Below, in pieces: positions 25,032 to 34,437 of a stretch of 63,427 bases of DNA. Position 1 is the first letter of the stretch; the number at the start of each line of letters is the position of its first letter. The stretch comes from an uncultured bacterium (lineage in GTDB: Bacteria > Bacillota > Clostridia > Lachnospirales > Lachnospiraceae), in the NCBI GenBank assembly GCA_947177425.1, contig CAMWUN010000019.1, positions 1 to 63,427 on the forward strand, read 5' to 3'. A program made the translations under genes and the position numbers. Below the pieces are notes generated by a model. The model did no database searches and was not told the DNA's origin. It saw only the letters and a program-made list of their open reading frames with translations.

Positions 25032-26237
25032 TTATTCCAGAAGCGCCACGGTCTCTCTTGCAATGGCAAGTTCCTCGTTAGTGGGAACCACTAAGACCTT
25101 AACTCTGCTTTCCGGGGCGGATATGACAACCTCCTCCCCTCTCTTTGCGTTTGCTTCCTGGTCAATGGAAATCCCCAGATATTCAAGATATCCGGAAACT
25201 GTCGTCCTGATAAATGCGTTATTTTCTCCAATCCCTGCGGTAAAGCAGATAGCGTCAACACCGTTCATGGCAGCGGCATAAGCGCCGATATATTTCACCA
25301 CCCGGTAAATAAACGCTTTCATTGCCCGGACTGCCGCCTTATCCCCTTCCCTGTATGCCTTTTCCAGATCCCTGAAATCAGATGAAAATCCGCCCGACAG
25401 CCCCAGCACGCCGGACTCTTTGTTAAGGACATTCAGTATTTCATGGACAGATTTATTTTCCTTATTGCATAAATATTCAATAATAGCCGGGTCAATATCG
25501 CCGGAGCGGGTTCCCATGATCAGTCCTTCCAAAGGAGTCAGTCCCATGGAAGTGTCCACGCATTTTCCATTCTTGACCGCAGATATACTTGCGCCGTTCC
25601 CCAGATGGCATACGATAATTTTCAAATCTTCATAATCTCTGCCAAGAATTTCAGCCGCACGGCGGGACACATATGAATGGCTTGTCCCATGAAAGCCGTA
25701 TCTTCTCACCTTGTGCTCCTCATAGAAGCGGTAAGGAACGCCGTAAAGATATGCCTCCTCCGGCATGGTCTGGTGAAATGCCGTGTCGAATACGCCGGCC
25801 ATAGGCGTATCGGGCATCAGTTCCCTGCACGCCCTGATTCCAATCAGATTGGCCGGATTATGTAAGGGCGCCAGGTCATTACACTCCTCTATTGTCTTTA
25901 TCACTTCATCGTTAATCAGGGTGGAAGAAGCAAATTTCTCCCCTCCATGGACGAGCCTGTGTCCTACCGCACCGATTTCATCAAGGCTCTTTAATACGCC
26001 TCTTTCGGGATCCGTCAGTTCCTTCAGCACAAGCTCGATGGCTCTTGTATGATCCGGCATGGGCGTTGCGGTTTCGTATTTTTCTCCTCCGGCAGGCGTA
26101 TAGGTAATCTGGCTTCCATCAATACCGATTCTCTCGCAAAGACCTTTTGCAATCACATCTTCGGTCCTGGAATTGATAAGCTGGAACTTAAGGGAAGAAC
26201 TTCCGCAGTTGATAACCAGTACATTTATATCTTTCAT
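25032..26237 (-). CDS. ackA: Acetate kinase
   Basis: Converts acetyl phosphate and ADP to acetate and ATP, the main ATP-yielding end step of anaerobic fermentation. Signature VLVINCGSSSLKFQL at the N-terminus and the MGLTPLEGLIMGTRSGD and FTAGIGENNAFIR motifs are present. 401 residues. The start at 26237 has AAAGGAA upstream. It follows pta; a 9-bp hairpin (26301-26332) lies in the 131-base gap between them. Confidence 0.97.
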   Translation of the reverse strand: MKDINVLVINCGSSSLKFQLINSRTEDVIAKGLCERIGIDGSQITYTPAGGEKYETATPMPDHTRAIELVLKELTDPERGVLKSLDEIGAVGHRLVHGGEKFASSTLINDEVIKTIEECNDLAPLHNPANLIGIRACRELMPDTPMAGVFDTAFHQTMPEEAYLYGVPYRFYEEHKVRRYGFHGTSHSYVSRRAAEILGRDYEDLKIIVCHLGNGASISAVKNGKCVDTSMGLTPLEGLIMGTRSGDIDPAIIEYLCNKENKSVHEILNVLNKESGVLGLSGGFSSDFRDLEKAYREGDKAAVRAMKAFIYRVVKYIGAYAAAMNGVDAICFTAGIGENNAFIRTTVSGYLEYLGISIDQEANAKRGEEVVISAPESRVKVLVVPTNEELAIARETVALLE

Positions 26238-26300
26238 TTTTCTATTCCTTTCTCTGGCTGATGCAGCCTTTTCCATCAATTTATTTCAAAACACCGGAAT

Positions 26301-26332
26301 TTTGCACAGACATTCTTTCGACGCTGTGCAAA
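26301..26332. repeat. Hairpin between pta and ackA
   Basis: Perfect stem TTTGCACAG / CTGTGCAAA with a 14-base loop; CCGG flanks on both sides extend the symmetry. There is no T-tract, so it may tune mRNA stability between the two genes. Confidence 0.6.
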
Positions 26333-26368
26333 GAACCCCGGACAGATACTTTTTAGAGCCCTCCTGCA

Positions 26369-27370
26369 TCATGCAAGCTGGGCCTGTACCGCTGTAAGGG
26401 CCACAACGCCCACAATATCCTGCCATGAGCATCCTCTTGACAAATCATTTACCGGCTTTGAAATTCCCTGGAGCATAGGGCCGTAAGCTTCGGCTTTTCC
26501 AAGTCTCTGTACCAGCTTGTATCCGATATTGCCGCAGTCCAGGTTAGGGAAAATCAGGACGTTTGCCTTGCCTGCCACGTCACTGCCCGGAGCTTTGGAT
26601 TTTGCAACCTGGGGAACCAGAGCCGCATCCGGCTGCAATTCTCCGTCCAACGTAAGGTGTGGATACTGTTCATGGGCAATTCTGGTGGCTTCCACCACCT
26701 TGTCCACCAGTTCATGTTTAGCGCTGCCTTTTGTGGAGTGGGAAAGCATTGCAATAATCGGTTTTGCGCCCACCAGACTCTTAAAGCTTTTGGCGGAAGT
26801 ATCCGCTATGGCCGCAAGTTCCTCCGCTGTTGGATCCTGATTCAGCCCACAGTCGGCAAACAGGAACGTGCCCTTTTCGCCAAAATCACAGTCCGGCACA
26901 CACATTAAGAAAAATCCTGACACCAGCTTGACTCCCGGCGCAGTCTTTAAAATCTGCAGGGCCGGACGCAGGGTATCCGCCGTTGCATGACAGGCCCCAG
27001 CCACCATGCCGTCCGCATCGTTTGCCTTGACCATGATAACCCCAAAGGTAAGATAATCGTTCAGAAGCACTTCCCTTGCCTTCTCCGGTGTCATACCTTT
27101 ATTTTTCCTTGTTTCATATAATATATCCACATAATGATCCAGTTTGTCGCAGGTTTCGGGATTGATAATCCGTACCCCGTCCAATTCTATTTCCAGCCAT
27201 GTAGCTCCATCCATAATCTTGTCTTCATTGCCGATCATAATAATATCCGCAATCCCCTCCGCCACAATATTGGAGGCTGCGATAAGTGTCCTTTTGTCCG
27301 TCGTTTCCGGCAGCACAATGGTCTTTTTATCCATTCTCGCCTTTTCCTTAATCACGTCAATATATGACAT
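26369..27370 (-). CDS. pta: Phosphate acetyltransferase
   Basis: Interconverts acetyl-CoA and acetyl phosphate and feeds acetate kinase. 333 residues, the short single-domain form. Visible motifs are KKTIVLPE..DKRTLIAAS, AGACHATADTLRPALQIL and NVLIFPNLDCGNIGYKLVQR. AAAGGAG precedes the ATG at 27370. It has its own promoter (27433-27461). Confidence 0.97.
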   Translation of the reverse strand: MSYIDVIKEKARMDKKTIVLPETTDKRTLIAASNIVAEGIADIIMIGNEDKIMDGATWLEIELDGVRIINPETCDKLDHYVDILYETRKNKGMTPEKAREVLLNDYLTFGVIMVKANDADGMVAGACHATADTLRPALQILKTAPGVKLVSGFFLMCVPDCDFGEKGTFLFADCGLNQDPTAEELAAIADTSAKSFKSLVGAKPIIAMLSHSTKGSAKHELVDKVVEATRIAHEQYPHLTLDGELQPDAALVPQVAKSKAPGSDVAGKANVLIFPNLDCGNIGYKLVQRLGKAEAYGPMLQGISKPVNDLSRGCSWQDIVGVVALTAVQAQLA

Positions 27371-27432
27371 ATCCTGTTCTCCTTTCATACCCCATGTTTA
27401 TTATAAGACTTTGCTGCACAAAATCTATAAAA

Positions 27433-27461
27433 ATTATATCTCAAACCGCCTGTAACGGCAA
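27433..27461 (-). promoter_or_regulatory. Promoter for pta-ackA
   Basis: Minus-strand -35 TTGCCG (27456-27461), 17-base spacer, perfect -10 TATAAT (27433-27438). Confidence 0.7.
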
Positions 27462-27502
27462 GTGCGGCAGACCAAAAATTTGCTTCTTTGTCCGTTTTAT
27501 GA

Positions 27503-27533
27503 TACTATTCACTCCATGACCAGTAATATGCAT
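27503..27533. repeat. Dispersed palindrome, GTTACTGGTCACG family, copy 3
   Basis: Reads on the minus strand ATGCATATTACTGGTCAT, then GGAGTGAATAGTA. It shares the upstream ATGGATTT flank with copy 4 at 47301. It lies between the divergent pta and tmcAL genes, 38 bases before the tmcAL start. Confidence 0.75.
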
Positions 27534-27571
27534 AAATCCATTAAAAATTGCCAGACGAAAGGAACCGGAAT

Positions 27572-28813
27572 ATGAAAACCGCCGCAGTGATTGCCGAATA
27601 TAACCCCTTCCACAAAGGACACCAGTACCATATTGAAAAGACCCGCCGGGAAACCGGGGCGGATTTTATCCTTGCAGTTATGAGTGGAGATTTTGTACAG
27701 AGGGGCGCACCTGCCCTTACCAACAAATATAACCGGACGAAAATGGCTCTCGCCTGCGGCGTGGACGCAGTGATAGAACTGCCTGTTTTGTACGCCTTAT
27801 CCAGCGCGGAATTTTTTGCCGGCGGGGCAGTTGCCCTGCTGGATGCTCTCCATGTGGCGGACGTGCTCTCCTTTGGCAGTGAAGCCGGAGAGGTTTCTCT
27901 TTTTGAGGAATGTGCACAAATGCTGGCCCGGAACAATGAAGAAATCCTGCACCGCACAAAAAAATTGTTAAAGGAGGGCTGTTCCTACCCTTCTGCGCGG
28001 CTGAAGGCCCTTCCCCATGACGGTCACAACAGATTTGCTCCCCTTTTTTCCTCTCCCAACAATATTCTGGGCCTGGAATACTGCAAGGCATTATACGCCT
28101 TAAACAGCAATATCCGCCCTTTTACATTCTCCCGCAAAGACCGGGGGTACCACGATACTTCTCTGGGAGAAGACCCGTCCTGCCTGTCTTCTGCTTCCGC
28201 AATCAGGCTTGCCCTCTCACATAATCCCAAAGTGGTCAAAAACCACGTGCCTGGGCAGGTATACAAAATTCTTAAAGATAATCAGCTTCTTTCCTGCCCT
28301 GTCACAGAGGATTCCTTCTCCCGGCTTCTGTATTACAAACTCCTCATGGAAAGGGAGCAGGGATTTACAGCGTATCTGGACTGCACCCCCGGCCTTTCGG
28401 ACAAGATATGTAAAAACATTCCCCTCTTTACTACTTTTACGGATTTTGCCCAGCTCTTAAAATCAAAAGAGCTCACCCTTACCCGTATCAACCGTGTGCT
28501 GATGCATATATTGCTGAACATAAAAAAACAGGAAGCTTTCCTGCCTGATTTTACCAGACGTAAACTCCCTGTTCCTTATGCAAGACTTTTGGGCTTCCGC
28601 CGCGAATCCTCCAGTCTTCTGAAAGCTATCCGCCAGAGCAGCGCCATTCCCTTGATCACCAAACCGGCCCATGCCCGCAGACTCCTTACCGGAGAAGATT
28701 ACCACATGCTTTTGCAGGATGTCCGCTGCGGATGCGTTTATGAATCCCTGATGCCCTGTATGCCGGGCGTTCCCCCTTTCAATGAACTTAAGCAGCCTCC
28801 GGTTATTCTATAA
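27572..28813 (+). CDS. tmcAL: tRNA(Met) cytidine acetate ligase
   Basis: Activates acetate as acetyl-AMP and acetylates C34 of the elongator tRNA(Met) anticodon. The nucleotidyltransferase signature HKGH is in AEYNPFHKGHQYH (residues 9-20), with SGDFVQRG following. About 413 residues. AAAGGAA precedes the ATG at 27572. It is one of two plus-strand genes here and is divergent from pta-ackA, the pathway that makes its acetate substrate. Confidence 0.93.
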   Translation: MKTAAVIAEYNPFHKGHQYHIEKTRRETGADFILAVMSGDFVQRGAPALTNKYNRTKMALACGVDAVIELPVLYALSSAEFFAGGAVALLDALHVADVLSFGSEAGEVSLFEECAQMLARNNEEILHRTKKLLKEGCSYPSARLKALPHDGHNRFAPLFSSPNNILGLEYCKALYALNSNIRPFTFSRKDRGYHDTSLGEDPSCLSSASAIRLALSHNPKVVKNHVPGQVYKILKDNQLLSCPVTEDSFSRLLYYKLLMEREQGFTAYLDCTPGLSDKICKNIPLFTTFTDFAQLLKSKELTLTRINRVLMHILLNIKKQEAFLPDFTRRKLPVPYARLLGFRRESSSLLKAIRQSSAIPLITKPAHARRLLTGEDYHMLLQDVRCGCVYESLMPCMPGVPPFNELKQPPVIL

Positions 28814-28840
28814 CAAGCGCAGGCTTTCCGGCCGCTTGTA
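28812..28840. terminator. Hairpin between convergent genes
   Basis: Stem ACAAGCG / CGCTTGT starting in the tmcAL stop codon, 10 bases from the convergent lipoprotein stop. No T-tract on either side, so its role as a terminator is uncertain. Confidence 0.4.
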
Positions 28841-28850
28841 AGCCGTACTA

Positions 28851-31145
28851 TTACCGGTTTTCATTGACATAAATCTGTACCCTGCTCTGAATGATGCCGG
28901 CAACGTCCTTTGCGCTTTTTGCTCCCGAAAAGTAAGGCGCTGCCTCCTCATTAATAATATTCAGCAGGGTTTCATCCCTTCTATAAATCTGGGTAAAGCC
29001 ATAAAGCTTTTCTTTCAATTCCTCCGTCTCCTGCTGGGTCATGGGAGGAATCGGTATCTCAACGCCATTTACGTAATAAGTTTCGTCATACTCAATCTTA
29101 ATGTTATTTTCATCCATATAATAAGGTTTTTTCATGGCTTCTGCTGCCAGTTCATCCAGCCGCCTGATGCTCATGGGGAAGCAATAGTTCACTTCGTTTT
29201 CCTGATATTCGTCTGTCAGGAATGTGCGGAGGAATTCCCATGCCCCTTCTTTATTTTTCGATTTTGCCGACATTGCAAGCTGGATATTGGGCCTGATAAC
29301 AGAGCCCTCGCCGTTTGCCGAAGGAAATCCCACCAGGGCAATCTTTTCGCCAAAAGTCCCCTTTTCCATGCGGTTATAATCCCGGAAACCGCCAAGATTC
29401 ATCATGGAAGCCACTGCCCTTCCATCCCGCCACATGGAATCATAATTCTCCCAGTAATCATCGTCTATTTCCGTTTCATCAATCTCTTCCGGAAATGTCC
29501 CTAAAAACTCCAGCATCTGGATAAACGCGTCGGAATCAAAATTGCAGGTTCCCTCTTTCCAGTCAACAAACTGGCTTCCTGCCATGCACATACAATTGTA
29601 CAGCACACTGTCCCTTGTTACCTCAGGCATGAACTTTGTCCCCTCCGGTTTGGAATCAAGGATCTTTCTGACCTCTTCCACTGTCCATCCCTGCTCCTGA
29701 CCTGCTTCGGAAGCTTTGGCAGCGATGGTATCAATGGAATAAGCATCAACAATCGAGTATAACTTCCCATCCACCGAAAAAGCTTCAATGATATTAGGCA
29801 TAAAATTGTTGATATCCAGTTCGCTGTCCTTTTCAATATAAGGCTTCATATCCTCAAACAGTCCTTTACTGATATAACTGTCTGAGGGCATGGAATCATC
29901 AATCACCAGTATATCGGGAACTTTACCGGACACAATATCCGTATTAAGACGGGTAAGACCTGCCTGGTAATCGTCATCCGTGCCATACAGGGAAGTGTAA
30001 TCCTGAATGGAAATTCTGTAATTTTCGTTTTCCTTGTTGAACTTGACAACAGCCGTCCTCACCCGCCAGTCCGTATAGGCCATGGCAAGCGTCACTACCT
30101 GCTTTTCCTTTACTTCCTCGGGCGGTACTTTGATAAACCTTCCAACTGCTTCCTCACTGCCATCATAAAGGGCCATAAATTCGTTTTCATTAATACCCAC
30201 AAGCTGGTAAAGATTATAAATATCCATATCGGAATCAATATAACTCATAATCTGTGTTTTATCGTCATCCCCCAGATTATAGCCATATACCCCGTAATTA
30301 TTCACCAGATATAGATCATATCCTATACCGCCATAAAAGGAGAAATCATACGATCTTCCGGGAATAGTATATTCCTCGCCTACAGTTCCTGTATCCAGGT
30401 CCGCAAGGGCCAGCGAGATTTTATCCTCCTGATAAAGAACCGCTGCATATCTTCCCTCACTTAAAGGAACAATATTGGCATTTGCCAGATTATTATCCCC
30501 GCTTCCCTGGATGGCGCCGGCATAATTTCCCTCCAGGTCAAATTTCAGAAGCCGCTCAAAGGCTGATATATAAATTCCGTTTTCTTTATCGAGAATCATA
30601 TTGTTAACATAAAAATAACCGTTTTCTTCTTCAAACTGTTTGATTTCGGGGATATCTGTCAGCTTCACGGACATCAGCTCTTCCCCCTCAAGGGTCATCC
30701 GCACAAGGTAATATTCGTCCACATATTCGTCAGAAGTGGAAATCACTTCTCCGGTTTCCGGATCTGTCTCCTCGCTGACAGGATAATAATCGTTTTTAAT
30801 ACAGTAAATTGTTCCATCATCATTCATGTTAATGGAGGTGAGATTGCTGCTTTGCTTTATCGGAATCGTATAGGTTCCTTCCAGCGTCCCATCCTCGTTT
30901 ATCTTATAAAAGTTCAGGCTGTAATCATCTCCGTCATCGGACCATTGATACCCGTATCCATAAATATAATTGCCTGCGCGCAGAATCTGATTTACCCTGC
31001 CTCCCTCAAGTTCAATCTCTTCCAACCTGTACACATAATCCCTGGACGCCTTCACCGTGGATGCGCTGTCATCTTTCTTCCCACACCCAGAAAATCCCAG
31101 CGCCAGCAACAGAATCAGGGCAGCCGCCATAATCCTTCTTTTCAT
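28851..31145 (-). CDS. Large lipoprotein: propeller-like domain fused to an ABC solute-binding domain
   Basis: 764 residues with a lipoprotein signal (lipobox LGFSGC). The first about 330 mature residues are repeats rich in Tyr, Gly and Asp (NYIYGYGYQW, GTIYCIKNDYYP, ENGIYISAFERLLKFD), suggestive of a beta-propeller. From about 350 (VVTLAMAYTDWRVRTAVVKF) it resembles family 1 sugar-binding proteins. The end ..SGAKSAKDVAGIIQSRVQIY matches the paralogue at 36391, so the two are related. It is the last gene of the mixed transporter cluster. The start at 31145 has AGGAGAG upstream. The domain calls are pattern-based. Confidence 0.8.
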   Translation of the reverse strand: MKRRIMAAALILLLALGFSGCGKKDDSASTVKASRDYVYRLEEIELEGGRVNQILRAGNYIYGYGYQWSDDGDDYSLNFYKINEDGTLEGTYTIPIKQSSNLTSINMNDDGTIYCIKNDYYPVSEETDPETGEVISTSDEYVDEYYLVRMTLEGEELMSVKLTDIPEIKQFEEENGYFYVNNMILDKENGIYISAFERLLKFDLEGNYAGAIQGSGDNNLANANIVPLSEGRYAAVLYQEDKISLALADLDTGTVGEEYTIPGRSYDFSFYGGIGYDLYLVNNYGVYGYNLGDDDKTQIMSYIDSDMDIYNLYQLVGINENEFMALYDGSEEAVGRFIKVPPEEVKEKQVVTLAMAYTDWRVRTAVVKFNKENENYRISIQDYTSLYGTDDDYQAGLTRLNTDIVSGKVPDILVIDDSMPSDSYISKGLFEDMKPYIEKDSELDINNFMPNIIEAFSVDGKLYSIVDAYSIDTIAAKASEAGQEQGWTVEEVRKILDSKPEGTKFMPEVTRDSVLYNCMCMAGSQFVDWKEGTCNFDSDAFIQMLEFLGTFPEEIDETEIDDDYWENYDSMWRDGRAVASMMNLGGFRDYNRMEKGTFGEKIALVGFPSANGEGSVIRPNIQLAMSAKSKNKEGAWEFLRTFLTDEYQENEVNYCFPMSIRRLDELAAEAMKKPYYMDENNIKIEYDETYYVNGVEIPIPPMTQQETEELKEKLYGFTQIYRRDETLLNIINEEAAPYFSGAKSAKDVAGIIQSRVQIYVNENR

Positions 31146-31153
31146 ATTCTCTC

Positions 31154-32251
31154 CTAAAACTGCTCCCATTTATTTTTCTCCCCGCGTGCTTTCTGCACCA
31201 AATTATCTTTTGCCTTCACAATTAAGTTTACGATATCTCTCCATGTAAAATTCCTGTTTTTCCATTTCGTCCACAAAAATGCGGCAATAATCACTGCCGG
31301 AACCAGCAGAAACACAAGCTGGAACAGCAGCACCAATGCTTTCACATCCTCCCATCCCCGTCCGATATTCTCCCAATAAGGAAACTTCACAGCCGTATTC
31401 TGCATGGATCTTGAACCGAATTCAAGAATCACCGGAATCAGGGATTCTGCCTTGTACCGGGAGGAGTTCTCCACTACCACCATGTCTCCCTCATCCACAC
31501 CAAGCTTTTCCTTGACGCAATTGTACACAAAGTTCTTTACCGGATTAGGCGCCGTCACCTCATAAACGCTGATTCCATCGCTGACGCCATAGCTTTCAAG
31601 GGTTTCATTGGAAACGAAAACAATGGTCTTGTCAAGTCCTGCATTTTCGGCAAACTTCCCTTCCGGCCTTTTAACGACCCCCGCCACATAGTGGGGTACA
31701 TCTCCAATCATCACACTTTTACCTTCAATATCACTGGAGCCAAATAGCTGCCACGCCCCGTCCTGGTCAAGAATAACGGCATCTTTCATAAGGTCATTGC
31801 CGGAAAAATATCTGCCCGATACAAGCTGCAGTGGATGAAACTGGAAAAAATCCCCGCCAATCCCCACCGCATTTACCTCCTCAAGCTGGCTTTTGTCACT
31901 TTTCACGGTAATCTTTCCAAGGGATGCGTATGCGTCAATGAACAGCCGCCTCCCCTTCTGCAGAATCTTATCTTCCGCCGGAAGAACCTCCATCAGACTC
32001 TGCTCCAACTGCTTTTCGAAACTCATAATCTTAAATTCATCTATTTCCACATGTTCCGCCACAAAGCAGCTTACCTGTGCACTGCCCCCGTCCTCATCCC
32101 ACCGGGCCGCCGCCTGCTGGTCTGTCAGCCCTTTTACTTTTATATCCGACCATATGGTAAGAATTGCAAAAACCAAAAAGGAGATAACTGTAATCAGGGA
32201 AAGCACAATCTGCTTCACCGACAATCCCTTCACAAATTCCTTTAACTTCAA
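31154..32251 (-). CDS. Two-helix membrane protein with a MacB-like extracellular domain
   Basis: 365 residues. One helix near the N-terminus (about 13-32) and one near the C-terminus (about 310-335) enclose an outside domain with the MacB periplasmic-core pattern (GGDFFQFHPLQLVSGRYFSG, LDQDGAWQLFGSSDIEGK, HYVAGVVKRPEGKF). The four-helix FtsX permease part is missing, so it cannot be a complete MacB permease. The start is a TTG at 32251 with AAGGGGG further upstream than ideal; GTG codons 18 and 33 bases later are alternatives. It lies between the HlyD-type adaptor and a solute-binding lipoprotein. Confidence 0.65.
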   Translation of the reverse strand: MKLKEFVKGLSVKQIVLSLITVISFLVFAILTIWSDIKVKGLTDQQAAARWDEDGGSAQVSCFVAEHVEIDEFKIMSFEKQLEQSLMEVLPAEDKILQKGRRLFIDAYASLGKITVKSDKSQLEEVNAVGIGGDFFQFHPLQLVSGRYFSGNDLMKDAVILDQDGAWQLFGSSDIEGKSVMIGDVPHYVAGVVKRPEGKFAENAGLDKTIVFVSNETLESYGVSDGISVYEVTAPNPVKNFVYNCVKEKLGVDEGDMVVVENSSRYKAESLIPVILEFGSRSMQNTAVKFPYWENIGRGWEDVKALVLLFQLVFLLVPAVIIAAFLWTKWKNRNFTWRDIVNLIVKAKDNLVQKARGEKNKWEQF

Positions 32252-32325
32252 AATTCTTAGATTCCCCCTTCCGCATCATTTTACACAGTCTCTCTCCATC
32301 TTATCCGCGGCGCCTGTCTGCCTTT

Positions 32326-34392
32326 TTAAGATTCATTCAGGCGCACCTGCTTACCTGCTTCCACAGGTTTGGTAGATGTAGTGATTACATATTCATATCC
32401 ATAAAGGCCCGCAGAAATGGCCGTATTATTATCATCCGACGCCAGAACCTCCACATCCACTCTGGATGCAATGTAACGGTTGCCCAGAGGGCTGCTTTTG
32501 GATTCTACAATTAAAATAAATTTACCATTATTGTCTTCACGGACTGCACTGTTGGGCACCACATACTCATATTCGGAACTCCTTTGTCCCACTGAAATGT
32601 TTAATGCCTGTCCCTCCTGAAGGCTGGAACCCGTAACGTCAAAGGTCAGAAGCTTTTTCTGTCCCGGATTGTCAGGATCCGGCTTGATTGCCGCCAGAAC
32701 CACCTGCACATCATCATAATACCATGCGTTCTGCAGTTCCGCATTGTCCCCCACCTGCACCTTCTTTGCCTGTTCATTGGTCACTGAAACAGACATGGTA
32801 TAGCCTTTTCCTTCCACCTGTATAACTGCCGCAGTATCTTCCGGCTTGGTAGTCTCGCCTGCCGCATAGGCAAGGGATGTAACTGTTCCGGCAACAGGGG
32901 ATGTAATTGCCGCCCCCATGGATTTTTCCCTTAACTGGGCAATTTCCTGCTCCTTTCTGGCAATATCCTTGCTGGCCTTGGCAAGATCCAGCTCTGCGTT
33001 AATGTCAGCGCTCATGGCGGTCTGTTCTTCTTTCAGCAAATCATATACCGCCTGAGCATTTTTCAGGGCGGCCTCTGCATTGGCAATCTGATTCTGGTAG
33101 GCAACTGCCGCCTGCTTGTTGGCGTTTGTTTTGTCGGTTAAATTCCTGTCTGCCTGGTTTAACTTCTCCTGGGCTTCCTTGACGCTGTCTCCCGGCGTGT
33201 AGGTCATGCCATTAACCTCCGCCAGACGTGCCTCCAGTTCCCGGAGTTCCGTTTTTCTCTTTTCAAGCTGTGTCTTATTGTCGTCATGGCTTCCCAACTG
33301 GCTGGAAGCATTATCCGTCATTTCTACAGTAATTTCATACTGGGACACTGCGGCATCATAATCGTTCAAAAGGGTGGCATATGTTTTGTATCTGTCATCG
33401 TTTTCATTAATCCACTGTCTCAGTTCATTAATGTTTTTCCCCCCTGTATAGGAACCGTCCCGCAGGGCCGCCTCATAAATATCATTTAATTTTTCGTCCA
33501 CCACCGCTCTGGCCGCTTCACGCTGCTGAATATAGGAGTCAATCCCGCCTGCCGTGTACGTGGAATTTGAAGATGAAGAATCACCTGAATCATCTTCGGA
33601 ACCGTCTGTACTCCCATAAACGCTTCCCGCAATATTCTCCGCCCCTTTGATAAGGGTTTCCAAATCGCTGATAGCGCTCTGTTTCTCTTTGATCTGGTAA
33701 TTTAAATTTTCAATCTTTTCCGACTTCATCCGGTTAAAAGCCGCTTCTGCGTTGTTCTCCTGGGTCTGGGCATTGGAAAGGTCTGTGCTGGCCTGTGCCT
33801 TCTGATTTTCTTCGTCGATGGTATTGATTGTGGCATTGTTGTTATTGACGGTGCTCTGTAAGGACAGGTTATCAAGGGCCTCCTGGCACTCTTTCACCCT
33901 GTTCTGGGCCGCTTCCAGGCGGTTTTGCATATCCCCCACCTTTGCCTGCAAAGCCCCGAATCCGTCCACATTTCCATTGGCAACCTTGCTGATTACATCC
34001 GAGGACACATTACTGCCAAACAATCCCTTCATGTAGGCAAGCTTTAAATCCTCCAGTTCCCCTTCCGCAGTCTTAAGTTCATCGCTCTGCTCATCTTCAA
34101 GATAATAAATAACCTGATCCTTTTCTATCTGATCCCCCTGCTTAACCGCAACACTGGCAATCACACGGGTTTCCTTTATCTTGATATTATAAGGGTCGGT
34201 AGCTTCCACATTTCCCGTACCTCTCACCTTGGCGGTAATGGTACCGCTTTGCACATACTGGGTAGCCACCTCCGGCAATGAATAATTCATAATTGTATTG
34301 GAAAAGAAGGTAAGCACCAGCATAATCGTCAAAAATATGATTGCCGCATTTTTCACCCATTCTCTTCTCTTTTTTCCGTCTTTTTCACTCAT
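32326..34392 (-). CDS. HlyD/RND-type membrane fusion (adaptor) protein with a long coiled coil
   Basis: 688 residues. One N-terminal membrane helix (about 15-33) is followed by a half lipoyl domain (GTGNVEATDPYNIKIKET ... VKQGDQIEKDQVIYYLED), a coiled-coil region of about 380 residues, and a second lipoyl half plus beta-barrel (AAITSPVAGTVTSLAYAAGE). This is the adaptor layout of tripartite efflux pumps and of Gram-positive macrolide-type exporters. The hairpin is unusually long and contains a Ser/Asp-rich gap near residues 260-290. No MacB ATPase is encoded beside it. GGAGG precedes the ATG. Confidence 0.88.
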   Translation of the reverse strand: MSEKDGKKRREWVKNAAIIFLTIMLVLTFFSNTIMNYSLPEVATQYVQSGTITAKVRGTGNVEATDPYNIKIKETRVIASVAVKQGDQIEKDQVIYYLEDEQSDELKTAEGELEDLKLAYMKGLFGSNVSSDVISKVANGNVDGFGALQAKVGDMQNRLEAAQNRVKECQEALDNLSLQSTVNNNNATINTIDEENQKAQASTDLSNAQTQENNAEAAFNRMKSEKIENLNYQIKEKQSAISDLETLIKGAENIAGSVYGSTDGSEDDSGDSSSSNSTYTAGGIDSYIQQREAARAVVDEKLNDIYEAALRDGSYTGGKNINELRQWINENDDRYKTYATLLNDYDAAVSQYEITVEMTDNASSQLGSHDDNKTQLEKRKTELRELEARLAEVNGMTYTPGDSVKEAQEKLNQADRNLTDKTNANKQAAVAYQNQIANAEAALKNAQAVYDLLKEEQTAMSADINAELDLAKASKDIARKEQEIAQLREKSMGAAITSPVAGTVTSLAYAAGETTKPEDTAAVIQVEGKGYTMSVSVTNEQAKKVQVGDNAELQNAWYYDDVQVVLAAIKPDPDNPGQKKLLTFDVTGSSLQEGQALNISVGQRSSEYEYVVPNSAVREDNNGKFILIVESKSSPLGNRYIASRVDVEVLASDDNNTAISAGLYGYEYVITTSTKPVEAGKQVRLNES

Positions 34393-34437
34393 ACTTCCAA
34401 AACCTCCGCATATTTATATGCGTTCTTTCCCGCATAT

